From assembly GCA_015847255.1 (NCBI GenBank), contig JADLZK010009242.1, positions 1 through 64,000 of the forward strand: 64,000 nucleotides of DNA, read 5' to 3'. Position 1 is the stretch's first letter; each line of letters begins with the position of its first letter. Positions 32,712-45,083 of the stretch are shown in pieces. The translations under genes were made by a program, and so were the position numbers. Source of the stretch: Hyparrhenia diplandra. Its lineage: Eukaryota; Streptophyta; Magnoliopsida; Poales; Poaceae. The notes under the pieces are model-generated. The model had not been told where the DNA came from and did no database searches. It was given only the letters and a program-made list of their open reading frames with translations.

Positions 32712-35700
32712 ATGGCGCACTCTGGTGGCGGCGACAACGTGCGAGAGGTGCTCGATGCCGAGCCGTGGCCGAGAACGACGGCGACGGAGGAAAAGCTTCA
32801 GCGCCTGGTCGAGGAAGGACTTCTTCGTCCCCGCACCGACACTGAGCGGCCGGAGTGGAGAGCCCCGCATTGGGCCGAGGAGGAGCCTAATCCTCCCGAT
32901 GGCTACGTGGTGAACCTGATCGATTTTCATCGGCGCGGGTTTGGGCTGCCGGCGGGCCGGTTCATTCGTGCCATCCTCCACTATTATGGTATTGAGCTTC
33001 ATCATCTTCCCGAACTTCGATCTCCCAAGCCGCTATCTTTGTCACCCTCTCGTGAGGGATTCCACGGGGATCGAGCCGCATTGGGACCTTTGGCTGTGGT
33101 TCTTCAAGGCGGACCTCACCACGGCTTCAGTGTCCAAGGGCAAGCCGCGGAGGGCGTTGCGCGTCGGCGGTTGCGCGGGCGCTCAAGTTAGATCGGAACA
33201 GACGGGCCGAACCGAGCTGATGAGTACATCCTTTCCAAGCTCACCACCTCCAACAAGGGTGGCAGGACCCGATGGTTCTACCTTCGCAATGACGGAACGA
33301 GCTTCCCGCGTACGTGGCGTGTCCTCAAGCGGGCTTAGAACAAGTGGTTCACGGGGTCCCCTGCGGCGACTTTGTCTCGATTGGACGGCCTGAGGAAGGT
33401 GGTGCTGCGGCTTCGGGAGGCGAATGTGAACGCGGCGGCGGTGGTCTCTGCTTTCCACCAGCGTCGGGTGTTGCCGTTGATGGCTCGCCCTTTGTGTATG
33501 TACCAGATGACCTCCTCGGCTGCCAATCTTGAGGCATGTCGGATGTCACCCGATCTGCTTTCCACCGATGGCCTGGCCAAGAGGGTGAAGGAGGCACTGG
33601 GGTCAAATACCCCAACTAATATCCCGAGGATCCCCATGCGCCCCTCCCGTGGGTACATTTCTTTGGTAAGTGTCCTCGGGTTTCAGTATGCTTGTGCTGT
33701 CTTGTGGTTGACTGGTTCCCATCTCGGTGGTCCTTACTCCGTCTTCCTGCAGGGTCGCTTGAATTACCACGACTCCCTTCCGCCCGTGCCCGGGCTAGAC
33801 GCCGCGCGCCGAGCGGAGAACCGTGCTTTTCGAACGAGTGGGGCGAGGCTCGGGCGTTGAAGAAGGGGGAGAAGAAGAAAAGGAACGTGGCTCGCGCCAA
33901 CCGCCGGGCCGAGCAGCAGAGGCGGGGCGAGTCGCCCGACGCCACGACCACCGAGGAGGATGATGACGAAGATGAGGATGAGTTCGCCGTGAACTCGTCG
34001 GATGATGTCAGGGGCTCGCTGGACCGAGCCAGTGGGATCTGCCGACCTACTCGGTTTTTCGTTACGAACCCGAGGAGCCGGAGGAAGCCGGGCCCAGCGA
34101 GCCTCAAGGTCCTTCCACCCAAAGTCTCGGAATCGCCTGGCGGTCCCCGAGGTTTTACCCGACGTGGGTACCTCGGCGCCGCAAAGCGCGGCACGGAGGG
34201 AAGAGCCGACGCATCCCAATGTGGGTACTTCGGCGGCCGTCGCAAGGTGCGGCTCGGGGTGACGAGCCGGTGACGCCCCTGGCCCCGAACCGGCCTCCCG
34301 GCGTGCAAGCCGAAGCCGTGGAGAGACGGCCCGTGCGTCCAGTAAGTGCGACGCCCTGGGCCGCAGCCTCCCCCTGCCTCGGCAATGCCCAAGGCGATCC
34401 CGGGGCCCGTGGAGTCCCTTTGTATTCTCGCAGCTTTGCTTCTCTTGTTTCTTTTGGCTTCTCTTCGATGTGCTCTTTGCTTCGTAAAGCGGGGGCCCCA
34501 CCCCGACCTTGCACCCTAAGAAGGCCCCTGAAGGCGGTCGCAAGGCGCAGCCTTGGCCGGGGCCCAGTGGTCGTGGATCGTCCCGCCAAGACGCCGCCTC
34601 GTCTGGCGCCGGGGCCCCCCGTGGTGTTGCTTCCCGGGGGGTGCTGGCCCCGAGCCTCGGGAGGGATCGGGCCCGAGCCGGGCGGCCGAGACTTCCCCTC
34701 CCGGAGGGGCTGGCCCATGGAGGTGATGGCGGGTCGTCCATCCAGCCGATGGCGACCGACTTGGAGGGCCCGATCAGCCCGCGACACCACTGGCGCCCGA
34801 GTCCTCGGGGCCGTGGAGAGGGCCGCGACTTCCAGGCCGCCCCTCCCGGGGAGCCAAGCTCCCTTTGCCCGTGAGTTTTCTCGGGAGGAGCTCTTCGAGG
34901 CGGCGGAGACGCGCGTGCGCCCGCATGTGCCGGCTCCCCGGTCCGGGGGCTCATGAGGAGTACGATCCCGACTTCCCATCACCCGGGCACTGGACCGGAC
35001 GTGGCCCTTGGCGAGCGTCGTCTTCGGCGACGGTGAGGACAGTCCCCCGTGGTCACCGTGAAGGGCCCCTGGACTTCTATTGGTTTGAGTTTCCCGAGTC
35101 AAAGGGAGTTGCCGGTGGAAGCGACATCCCGAGGGAGCCAACTCACGGGGCGGTCCTCCCTTGACCTTGGGTGATGTTCCTGTGGGTCCATTTTGCCGTG
35201 GTGATTGATGACCGTACCGAAGTCCCTGGCGTGGAGGACTCACGGCGAGATCCGCGATGGGCCGCGGGCGACGGCCTTGCGAGGATTGGCGACGCAATCA
35301 CCCGGCGCCTTGTCGAGGCCGGACGAGGTGAGTATCCTTGGTGTTGTCTCTAAAAGCATCTTCTTTGTGTATGTGTCGTAATCCGTGGTGTCCCGTTGCG
35401 AGCCTCCTCTGGGCGGTTCGCCATGGAGTGGTCCGAGCTCCTTCGTCGGAATGTCTTGAACCGGAACGCCCTTGGGCGAGACTCGGGTGAAGTTGGTCGG
35501 GCCCGGGCGGGCGAGACGACCCGGCCCATTGCTCGCCGAGGAGAGGGGAGTCTCAGCGTCAGCCCCTGGCGGCAGCTCGTCAAGGCCAGTCCGAGGCCGA
35601 CAGCCGGGCGGGTCGAAATGGCTCGGATGAGCCAAGACTTTGAGGACGCCGGCGGTCTCTCCAGGCCCCTCGGGAGGCCAACGACGAGCGGGACAGTCCC

Positions 35701-36571
35701 GGAGGGAGGCGAAGAAGCGGAGAGATGTGCGACGCCCTGAACACCCGCAGACGGAGCTGGTGTCCGAGGGGGAAACCCTTAGGAAGAGAAGGACCAGCTC
35801 CAAAGGTCGCTTTTGGCGATCGAGCATGGCGTCATCTTTGGGCCGGCACCTGAAGTGCCAAGGTACGTCTTATCCCCTAGTAGGCTTTGTCATCTTTGAT
35901 CCCTTCATCTTGCCGACATTGTCTCGGTGCTTGTCGTCGAGGCGGAGGTCGGACCGAGGCCGTGGAGACCGCGCTACGCCGCCCGCGGGCTTTGGAGGCA
36001 GAGCGAAGTCGCACTGGGAGCTGGAAGAGGCCCTGTCGGACTTCACCCGCCGCTTCGGGGCGGACAACCTGGAGGTCGGGCCCTCGGCGCGTAGTCGCTT
36101 GAGCTCCTTGGGCGGATTCCTTAGGAGAGCCCGGAACGCCCGGGACTGGCGTTCGGGCGTGCAAGGTCGTGTTCGGCTCGCACTTCGGAACTATCGGCGC
36201 CCGAGGTGTTGAACAATGTCGTGACTGGTTTCTTTCTCGGCCCGATGATGATGAGGACGCGACCGACCCCACCGAGAAGGTCGCCGCCGATGCCGGTCAA
36301 GACTAAAGAGTTTTACGACTCCGTGGAGGGTGCCGCGACTCGGTTGGCTTCCCGTTTCGAAGACGAGGTATGCCCTCCGTACTCCCCCATAGAGTCAAGC
36401 TATGAGGCGGACACGGAGATGCTGGACGCCGCCTCCGAGTATACGCCGACGGGTCCGACGCCTGCCCCTGGGGATGCCTGCCGAGGGTGCCGCCTCGGGA
36501 GCCGTTCGCGTCTTGGCCGGTGGATGAGGCCCGCAATGCGCCTTGAACTCCCCTTGTATGAAGAAGTTTAA
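32712..36571 (+). CDS. Antisense gene of gypsy-2 (putative gypsy-type transposon family), frame-broken
   Basis: This gene runs opposite to and convergent with pol. Start ATG at 32,712 (MAHSGGGDNVREVLDAEP). Residues about 30-150 (EEGLLRPRTDTERPEWRAP, then LPAGRFIRAILHYYGIELHH) match the plant-specific 'putative gypsy type transposon' domain. Exon 1 ends at a GTAAGT donor (33,665) and exon 2 begins at 33,753 (CAG acceptor). Exon 2 encodes a basic KKKRNVARANRR stretch and an acidic TEEDDDEDEDEF stretch. The distal part has LEEALSDFTRRFGADNLEVG and ends with FEDEVCPPYSPIESSYEAD and a stop near 36,571. Frames shift several times. Function is unknown; such genes are known in some plant gypsy lineages. 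Long open frames on the other strand (33,764-35,297) are GC shadows. Confidence 0.65.
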
Positions 36572-37040
36572 ATTGTGAGAAATATGTACATAAACACCGG
36601 TGCTGCCCGAGGCATGTGACTTGGGCAGGTGCGTTTATGATGGTGTTGCGTTTCTCGGATTTCATGTTTGTTGTGTGGCCGGTCGCTTGCCTTCTCCGCT
36701 CGCAAAGTAGTGAGCACGGGTGCCTCTGGGCGGTCCGTTTGGCTCGTCTACTCCTCCGAGGATTTCTCCGTTCATAAGATAGTGAGCACGGGTGCCTCGG
36801 GGGGCGATCCGTTTAGTTCGGCTATCTCACTTAGGATTTTAAGCGTGTGCGACCATCGCAGCTCAAACAATCGATCCGAAAGTGTATGCGAGAGAACTTT
36901 TTGTTGAAAAAGTTTCAAAAAAAGAAAAATGAGGAGGGAGGGGGTCCCCCAGGGGGTCCCCGAGTAGCCCCCGAGGAGTTTTAGCCATGTCTTTGGGACG
37001 AGGCTAAGACTCCCTTGAGTTGTGCACACGAAGTTGATTT
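36572..37040. other. Spacer between convergent antisense gene and pol of gypsy-2
   Basis: This region would hold both 3' ends. A phrase of about 45 bases (GTAGTGAGCACGGGTGCCTC...) occurs twice, at about 36,708 and 36,780, making a diverged direct repeat. No coding is evident. Confidence 0.5.
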
Positions 37041-37079
37041 TCATAAAAGATGTAGATCTTTTATTTGAGCGAAAAGAAG

Positions 37080-37693
37080 AACACGAGTGTTCAACTTTAT
37101 GTGCGAGGTTAAGGGTAGAAGCGACGTAGGCTGTTCTATGTTCCATGCGTTGGAGTAGACTTCACCCTTCTCGTTCTTGAGCTTGTAAGTTCCGGGCCTT
37201 AGTAGTGATGAAATAAGGCCCTTCCCAAATGGCGTCGCCTTGCGGCGCCCTTTTTGTCTTGTCTTAGCTTGAGTGATGTGGTCGTTGACTTGGAACTCCC
37301 GAGGCTTCCCCGCTTGGCGTGATACTTCGAAGTGCCCGCGATATCTTGCGGAGTGTAGGAGTGCGACGTCCACGGGCTTCATCGGCTTGGTCGATGGAGT
37401 CTTGCCTCGCATCTCGGTTGCCTTGCTCGGTGTAGGCTCGGAGCCTCGGGGACCCGTATTCAATGTACGTGGGTAAGGCGCTACCGGCTCCATAGACTAG
37501 AAAGAACGGGGTGAAGCCACGTGGCTCGGCTTTTCGTTGTCCAGAAGGCTCCATAAGACCGATGGTAGCTCCCGGTACCATTTCCTCCCATCTTGGTTTA
37601 GCCGAGTGAAGATCCTCGGCTTGAGGCCCCTGTAAGATCATGCCATTGGCACGCTCTACTTGGCCGTTGGTCTTGGTGGGCCACGGCCGCGGT
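37080..37693 (-). pseudogene. Gypsy-2 integrase, C-terminal part (downstream of CACTA insertion)
   Basis: The minus strand gives GFTPFFLVYGAGSALPTYIE, the conserved 'P..L.YG.EA..P' box, then REFQVNDHITQ, FGKGLISSLLRPGTYKLKNE and VYSNAWNIEQ. These are the C-terminal integrase/chromatin-binding region of Ty3/gypsy pol. Frame shifts occur. It is split from the rest of integrase by the CACTA element. Confidence 0.8.
37691..37693. other. CACTA target-site duplication, left (GGT)
   Basis: GGT directly precedes CACTA and recurs directly after TAGTG at 60,492-60,494. Three bases is the hallmark length for CACTA (En/Spm) elements. Confidence 0.92.
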
Positions 37694-37880
37694 CACTATA
37701 CCACGGCCAATCTATAGGGTCGGACAACGGCCGCTAAAACTTAATATTAGCATCCTACCATCGGCCGCTATAAACTTGTACTTGAGGGACATCGGGCCGC
37801 TATATGGTTGTGGCGGCAGATCGGTCGCTATAAACGAACCGAGAGTCGAACCATCGGTCGCTATAGTCTATTTTCATTGT
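37694..37880 (+). repeat. CACTA left TIR and subterminal repeats
   Basis: After the TIR, a 10-12-base motif close to CGGTCGCTATA recurs at roughly 37,724, 37,757, 37,787, 37,812 and 37,855 with one or two changes each. In En/Spm, TNPA protein binds repeated subterminal motifs of this size, so these are likely transposase-binding sites. Confidence 0.85.
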
Positions 37881-39601
37881 GGCGCGACTGCCCAACCCAC
37901 TCCCCGCGCAGTGAATTGAGCTTGGCCCACTAGTCAGAGACTAAAAAAAACCCTATCCTCTCCCTCAAAAAAAAAAAAAAAAAAGAAAAGAAAAAACCCA
38001 TCCTCTCCCCACACATCTCACGCACGCACACATCTCTCACGCACGCACACAGTGCCGCCGGCCACACACACACCCACCCAGCGCCGCCGGCCGCCTCCGG
38101 CCGGTCCATCCGCCGCCGCGGCTGCCGTCCCTGCCGTCGTGGCTAGGAGAGCCGACGCGGCCGGCGTACAGGCCGCCATCCCGCCGGTGTCGCCTGGTAC
38201 TCGCCCGCCGTCGCGACCGTCGTACAGGCCGCCATCCCCGCCGGTGTCGCCTGCTACTCGCCCGAGCCGTCGTAGCTGTCGTCCCCATCCCGGCCCCGTC
38301 ATAGCAGCCGCGCCTCGAGCTGGTATTGTCTCTCTTCCCTTCCATCCCCATCGATCTGCTGCTCCCTTCCCTTCCCTTCCCTTCCCATTCCCTTTGGTCA
38401 GGATTCGTTGGTCTACCAGGCTAGATCGAGAGCAGCCAAATCCAGATCGGGAGTAGTGTCAGGTTATCAAGCTTGTGTTTCAGAAGTAGTCTGAATCCTG
38501 TAATTTTTAATTACCACCATTATTGACTAATAATGGCCCAAGGCATGCATATTCACCAGCTCCGCCATTGCTAGGGGCCTCGATGTGTTGAACAAATTTG
38601 TATATCCCTTCAAGTTAGTTGAATAGCCTGAAATAAAATAATAGACACATGATAGTATTGCTGAACAGAAACCTTCACACATTGTTTTATCCTTTTGATG
38701 TGTATACCTTTTATACATTTCTACAATCTGTATGAAATGGAAAATGGAAAATGTTCCATATATTTCAACAGGAGCTAACTAATGCTAGGCAATCTGTACA
38801 CTAAAATATGAGACCATGTCGCACTATATGTGTTTCCTAGAAATGCTTAAATATGTGTAGTGTGGAAACGGCTATTGTTGCTTCATTTTGTGGAAACTAC
38901 TATCATTCTTTTTTGATTATTTTATTTGTTTCAACAACTGATGGTGGCTTCTGAAGTTGTGTCTGTAGGACACGGCCAAATTCCAGCAACCTGTGGCTGA
39001 CACCAAGAATAACTAGCTCTGTAGAGTAGTTTGGTGACAGGTCACTTAGTGAGACCGAGGGGATGTGAAATTTCCATCTATTTATCTTATCTGAGATACC
39101 TTTGTAACTAAGGTCACTTGTTGAACAATTAGTCGATGTATGACTTGTTAATCTGTGAGTTGGTCATGACTGAAATATTTTGTTGGGCATACATAAGTTA
39201 TTTTGGATTGTTTGTGTGCCTATGTGTCTTGAATGATGTCCAAATAATTATTGGGTTGTGTGAAATTCACCACTAGGCTTTATTTCAGTTCTACATTTAT
39301 TTATTTCCCAGTGATTGCTGATTGGTTTGTCATTTTTTCGAGAGATATGCCTGAGTAGTAATATATGCAACATCCTGACCTCACCATATTGTAATTGCAG
39401 CTGCTCCACACGTAGTTGGACACCTTGGAGGCATTTGAACGTGCTCTTGGCAGCAACTCTACTTGTTTCTATCGGTATGTGTCTATTTATGTAGCTGTGT
39501 TGCACTCTCTTTTTTTTACATGCTGAGGAAGTATGCGACTATATGCTATATTTTTTATTTCATATTGAAATCTGCTTGCTGTCATGCGTGAAGGTTGAAA
39601 C
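37881..39601 (+). promoter_or_regulatory. CACTA leader: promoter, GC-rich exon and introns
   Basis: Between the subterminal repeats and the TNPD start ATG there is a poly-A run (37,967-37,984), CA-rich repeats (38,022-38,080), and a GC-rich patch (38,052-38,330) that resembles a non-coding first exon; its open frames on both strands are compositional. AT-rich, intron-like sequence follows, and a probable second leader exon near 39,400-39,475 ends at GTATGT. Nothing coding is convincing here. Confidence 0.5.
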
Positions 39602-42600
39602 ATGGATAAATCATGGATTGATGATAATGCTAGGTAAAACCAATAACTTCACAAATATTGAATGTTCTATATACATGTCAAATGATATTTAACCTAAAAC
39701 TTTCACATAGGCACACGAAGACATATTTGCAAGGAGTGAATAGTTTCTTAGCTTTTTGCTTTTAGTAATTCTGCAGTGGGCAGCAAGATATTATGCCCTT
39801 GTAGAAAGTGTGTAAACTCATTTTGGAAAAAGGCAAGTGATGTCCGTGAGCACTTGATATGTGATGGATTTCTAGAAGGGTATAGAACATGGAACTTACA
39901 TGGAGAAGATAGCTCTTCTATGGATCATGGGAATTATGCTGCTGATGATGAGGTCATAGAGGATTCTAGTGAGGAGGATGAAATATCTGATTTATTTAGA
40001 GACTTAGCTGCTGGTCTAGATGATAGAGGAGATTTTGAAGACAATAGTTCAACTTTGGAGACTTGTCCTGATCTAGTTGCCCTTCAGAAGTTGGTAGAAG
40101 AAAATAGCAAAGAACTTTTCCCAAATTGCAAGAAATATACACAGCTAAGGTTCCTAATTAGGCTGCTCCACATCAAACTCTTAGGGGATGGACTGATAGA
40201 TCTATGAACCTATTACTGGATCTACTTAATGATGCACTCCCTGGGGTCCAAAGCTACCTAGAAACTTTCATGAAGCTAAGAAATTAGTGAAAACTATTGG
40301 TGTTGGTTACAAAAGTATTCATGCTTGTGAAAATGATTGTGTTCTCTACTGGAAAGAGAATGTGGATTTAAATTCATGTCCAAAATGTAAGGTTTCTCGA
40401 TGGAAATCAGATAGGAAGAGCCTTGATGGGAGACATGTGTATAAGGTTCCTAAGAAGGTCCTTCGCTACTTTCCTATAAAGAAATCACTCCAAAGGCTAT
40501 TTTTGTCCTCTAAAACAGCAAGTCTAACAAGATGGCATGATGAAGACCGTAAAAAGGATGGTCTGCTAAGGCATCCTGCAGATTCACCTCTATGGCAGGA
40601 CTTTGATGAGAGGAATCCAGAATTTTCTGCAGATAGTCGAAATATCCGTCTAGCATTTGCCACTGATGGCTTTAATCCATTTAGAATGCAAAATGTTAGC
40701 CATAGTGTTTGGCCTGGTATTTGTATTCCACTCAATTTCCCGCCTTCCATGTGCATGAAGCAGTCAAATTTCATTCTTTCTACACTCATTCCCGTAAACA
40801 TGCCCCGGGTAGTGATATGGACGTCTTTTTACAGCCACTTATTTATGATTTGTTAGATATGTTTCAAGATGGAGTTAGAACCTATGATGCTTCAACGGGT
40901 GAGTTCTTCGGTTGAGGGCGGTAGTGTTGTGGACTATTTCAGATCTCCCCGGTTTAGGTTATGTGTCCGGGTCTACCACATCTGGTGAAGCAGGATGTCC
41001 TGATTGCCACCAATTTACATGTTCACTTAGACTTGACAATGGTAACAAGACTTGCTATATGGATCATCGTGAGATTCTTGCATGAAAACCATCCATTTAG
41101 GTTTGATGCTGATAAATTTGGTGGCAAAACTAAGTTAAGGCCACCACCTACACCACTTTACGGGGAGCAAATTTTGGACTGCACTAAGGATCTTAGTACA
41201 AGTTTTGGCAAGGATCCATCTGGGAAGAAACCAGCAAAAAAAAAAAAAGGAAGGAAGGGGAGCCCTTAGCCATTTTCAAAAGGAGATCTATTTGGTTCAA
41301 ACTTCCATATTGGAAATATTTGATGTTTGCGGCATAATTTTGATGTCATGCATGTAGGAAAAATGTGAGTGAAAGCTTCATTAACACATTCATGGGAAAC
41401 ACTGAAAAGTCCAAGGACAATTTGAATTCTCGTCTAGACCTTCAAGCTCTAGGTATAAGAAGTGATCTTCACCCAGTTGAAGTTGATGACCAATTTTATT
41501 TGCCTCCTGCACCTTACACAATGAGTTCCGATGAGAAGAAATTATTTTGTCAAACACTAAAAGGGGTCAAGTTTCCTGATGGTTATGCATCTAATATACG
41601 ACACAACATCCATGTTAATGAGAAAAAGATATTTGGGCTAAAGAGTCATGAGTGCCACATTGTTCTTCAACACTTGCTGCCCCCTTGCTGTGAGAAAAAT
41701 ACTGCCAGAAATGGTTAGTGCAGGAGTGATTCGAATAAGTAATTTTTCAAGAAACTTTGCTCACCTGTCATTCAAGAAGTGATATGGATAGTCTAGAGGC
41801 TGATATTGCTGAAACCTTGAGCCTTCTTGAGGCTATATTCCCTCCATCATTTTTTGATATGATGGTGCACTTGATGGTACATCTTCCTGCTCAAGCAAGA
41901 ATAGCTGGTCCTGTCCATTTTCGTAGCATGTGGCCAATAGAGGTAATTTTCGTAGTCATATAAATATAGTGACATAGTTAACAGAAATTTGTAGGTACTA
42001 TTTTCTAACATTATCAATTTGCCTTTTTTTGCATATAGATATCTAATGAGATTAAAGGGCTCTGTTCATACAAAAAAAGTCACCCTGAGGGATCAATTAT
42101 GGAGTGGTCTATGTTTACTGAGTGCCTTACACTTTGTGCTCGCTATCTGCATGGTGGAACTCAAGTTGGCTATCAAGTTCCAACCCATGAAGATTATAGC
42201 ACAACTCCTTTCTTTCGTACCACTGGTCGTGGATTGGCTGGAAAATGCACAATGAGTATAGACCACAAGACATGGCTGCAAGCTCATAGATATGTTTTAT
42301 TCAACTATGACCATATAGGACCATACTTGGAGTAAGGCATCTAAATTATTGTATATTTCTTATGATCAATTACTTAATGCATTCTAATTTGATAAAATGA
42401 TATGTACAGCAAGCATGCTCACTATCTATCCTCAATTGGTCTTCGAAGTAAGCGAGACATCAACCGCACGCAGCATGAATCATTTCATGAGTGGTTTAGA
42501 TTGCATGTAAGTAAGAAGAAAACTCAGGAAATTTAACTTGAAATGTACTTCATATTTAGATTAATAGAAGTTTGTCATAAACACAGGTGGAAGAGACAAG

Positions 42601-43259
42601 TGAGAAAACAACAGATGAGATTAAGATATTGGCAAAGGGCCCAATGATGACTGCACAGAAATATAGTAGCTATACCATAAATGGATTGAAGTTCCACACA
42701 AAATCCTATGATGAGGGTAGAGCTGTTCAAAATAGTGGGGTTGCTGTAGTTGCAGAGTCAACAAGCTTTGAGAGGGGCAATAATGATGAGATTATAGTTG
42801 GGAAAAAAAATCTATTATGGTGTTATAAAGGAAATTCTTGAACTAAACTATCAACACAAAGGAAATATGGTGCTTTTCATGTGTGATTGGGTTGATAACC
42901 GTGTGCAGGATAAATGGGTAAAAACTGATCAATTTGGGGCCACAAGTGTGAACTTTAGGCATTTATTCAACACAGGTGAAAAGATATCAGATGAACCTTT
43001 CATTCTAGCTTCACAAGCACTTCAAGTATACTATGTTCCTGTGGTTGGTACTGAGTGGGCTGATGCTGTTCAATCAATACCTAGTGGTTCATATAACTTG
43101 GATAATTTGGATATTGAACATACTGATAATGATAACGGACAAGTTATACCTTCTGTGACTGATCTAAGTGGTACTGTGACTGTGGATATTATCAATGGGA
43201 CTATCCCTTCTGTTAGAACTGACATAGATGGTATACTTGTTGATAAAAAAAAAGTCTAG
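39602..43259 (+). pseudogene. CACTA transposase TNPD (tnp2 type), frame-broken
   Basis: Exon 1 at 39,602 (MDKSWIDDNAR) and exon 2 from 39,711 carry the transposase-associated domain (SKILCPCRKCVNSFW, then REHLICDGFLEGY). The tnp2 core follows from 40,287 (SIHACENDCVLYWKE, CPKCKVSRW, FATDGFNPF, GSDMDVFLQPLIYDLLDMF, GSTTSGEAGCPDCHQF). DUF4218-like sequence spans about 41,760-42,330 (LPAQARIAGPVHFRSMWPIE, MEWSMFTECLTLCARYLHGG), and DUF4216-like sequence 42,587-43,259 (WVDNRVQDKWVKTDQFG), with several introns. One-base shifts near 39,755, 40,198, 40,793 and 41,060, and others, break the frame. The intact enzyme would cut the TIRs. Confidence 0.85.
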
Positions 43260-43376
43260 AAAGTAAGTATTGTTTAAATAATGCTGCTGCCATAATTTTT
43301 CTAATGCTTTCTTCTGTAAATGATTTATTTGTTTCCATGTGATTGCTGATTTGTTTGTCATCTTTTAGGAGGAAAA

Positions 43377-45083
43377 ATGGCAAGCGCTAGAAACAATACT
43401 TGTGCCACTCCCAACAAGTATCAACAGCAGAGGGATGCAAACATTGCAATTCGTGAAGCAAAGCTGCAAGCTCTTAATATCCCTAGATTGAGACAAGAGC
43501 TGAATGGTCAACCTAAGAAGACAAGGAGAAAGGTTGAGTAATAACTTTGTTGTTAGTGATTGCATATTTCATGACAAGTACTTCATTATGCTATTGCGTT
43601 ACATGCAGAGAAGTTACACAGCTGTTGCTGAAACAGAAGCCCATAATTTGCGTCCAAGGCCACCAAGAGATCCTGTTGAGAATGCTGAGAATGCAAATGA
43701 GGAAACTGATGAAGATCTGGATTGTGAACCAATTGGGGATTTTTTATGTGCCGACCAAGGTATTATACCTTGTATTTTGTTATATCTTCCACCATAATCA
43801 AAACTTGTCATTCTATTTGTTTCTTATGTTTAAAGCTTCTTGTTACAGTTCAGAAGAGTCATGACAATAAAAGGGAAGGGAGGGGTATCACCAAGATGAA
43901 AGAAGTATTTTCAAGGGCACCAGATATGCCAAAAGTCAAAGCACTTCTTAATGAATATTATCAGCCTGTAGGGTCTAGGGAGCTTGCTAGTGTTATTGGT
44001 GTTTTGGCGAGGAAGATATCGGTTCAGTATTCTGATTGGAGGCTTGTTGATGTTAAAAAGAAGGAGGCACTTTTGAAGGAGATAAAGGTAATTTATGGTG
44101 TTATGCATTCAATGTCAGTCACAATCTTAATTTTTGGTGTTAGCAGCCTATATTGAAACTAATTATGCATTTTTCCATGGATAAATCAGGATAAATATGA
44201 AATTCCAACCGATGGTATGTATTGGGTTTAAAAAACTGCTGGAAAGAAATGGAAGGACTTTAAGGCAGAGTTGAAGAAACAATATTTCAACGATGAAATC
44301 ACAAATGAGCAACTGAAAAAAAAGTATGGTGATAGAGTTAATGAGAGTGATTGGGAATATCTCGTTACTCATTGGATGTCTCCTGAATTTGAAGTAAGGC
44401 TTGTTGATATTAAATTCTTATTATATTGCTAGTGGTACATCATTTTTTGCACAATCTAATAATTTGTCCTTTAGGCTCTTAAAAGGAAATTGCCAAAGCA
44501 AATCGTGCTAAGTTGGCCATATATCATAGATCAGGCACTAAGAGCTTTGCTCGTGTCAGACATGAACTGGTATAGTTATGTTATTTTCACTATCTTAGAT
44601 AGGTATTTTTTTGTAGAGTGTTTATACTAAGAGCTAAAACACTTGAAGGGTCGTAAGCTAGGGACGTCCCCGCTTTCGACGATATGAAGTATATGTCGAA
44701 ACTCATACAACAAAAACTAGTGTTCCAGATCCGAATGCGAGAACCAATTATTGTAAGTTTTCATGCAGTTTTGCTGAATTGTGGTAGTTAATAGTGATGG
44801 TGTACAAACACTGATGTCCCATTTGTGTAGAACAAAATTAACGGTTATTGAAGCCCACCAGAATTGAAGGAAAGGGCAATTGAGCGAGGGGGATGCACTT
44901 GCTGCCGCTTGTGGTGCAAAGGAACCAAGAGGGAGTGTGCGAACTTTGGGTCTAGGACCAACTCCTCAAGACGTTGCTGTAGCCGGATTGAAGTGTTTCC
45001 CATCTACAAGATTTCAAATGGAAGTTTTGGCCCGAAAAAAGCGGTGAGGAACGCATAGCTGAACTTGAAGATCAAATGAAAAG
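43377..45083 (+). pseudogene. CACTA TNPA-like gene, 5' part
   Basis: Start ATG at 43,377 (MASARNNTCATPNKYQQQRD). Exons can be placed at 43,377-43,532, 43,609-43,759, 43,850-44,087, 44,190-44,394, 44,475-44,570, 44,650-44,752 and 44,831 onward, with GT/AG borders. The plant Transposase_24-type core spans exons 4-7: KKWKDFKAELKKQYF, WEYLVTHWMSPEFE, HRSGTKSFARVRHEL, then VYVETHT and VRTLGLGPTPQDVA. Exon 4 has an in-frame TAA near 44,230, and exons 5-7 have shifts and a stop. The last exon is a coiled-coil-like stretch (ERIAELEDQMK) cut by gypsy-3 after ATGAAAAG. The intact protein would bind the subterminal repeats. Confidence 0.8.

Noticed and set aside
33764..35297. Minus-strand open frames of 396 and 380 codons
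   Set aside because: They lie opposite the gypsy antisense gene in very GC-rich DNA, are proline/arginine/glycine-rich, overlap each other in different frames and show no domain; they are shadows.
38052..38456. 134-codon frame in the CACTA leader
   Set aside because: Proline/arginine-rich translation of a GC- and CA-repeat region that is also open on the other strand; better read as a non-coding leader exon.
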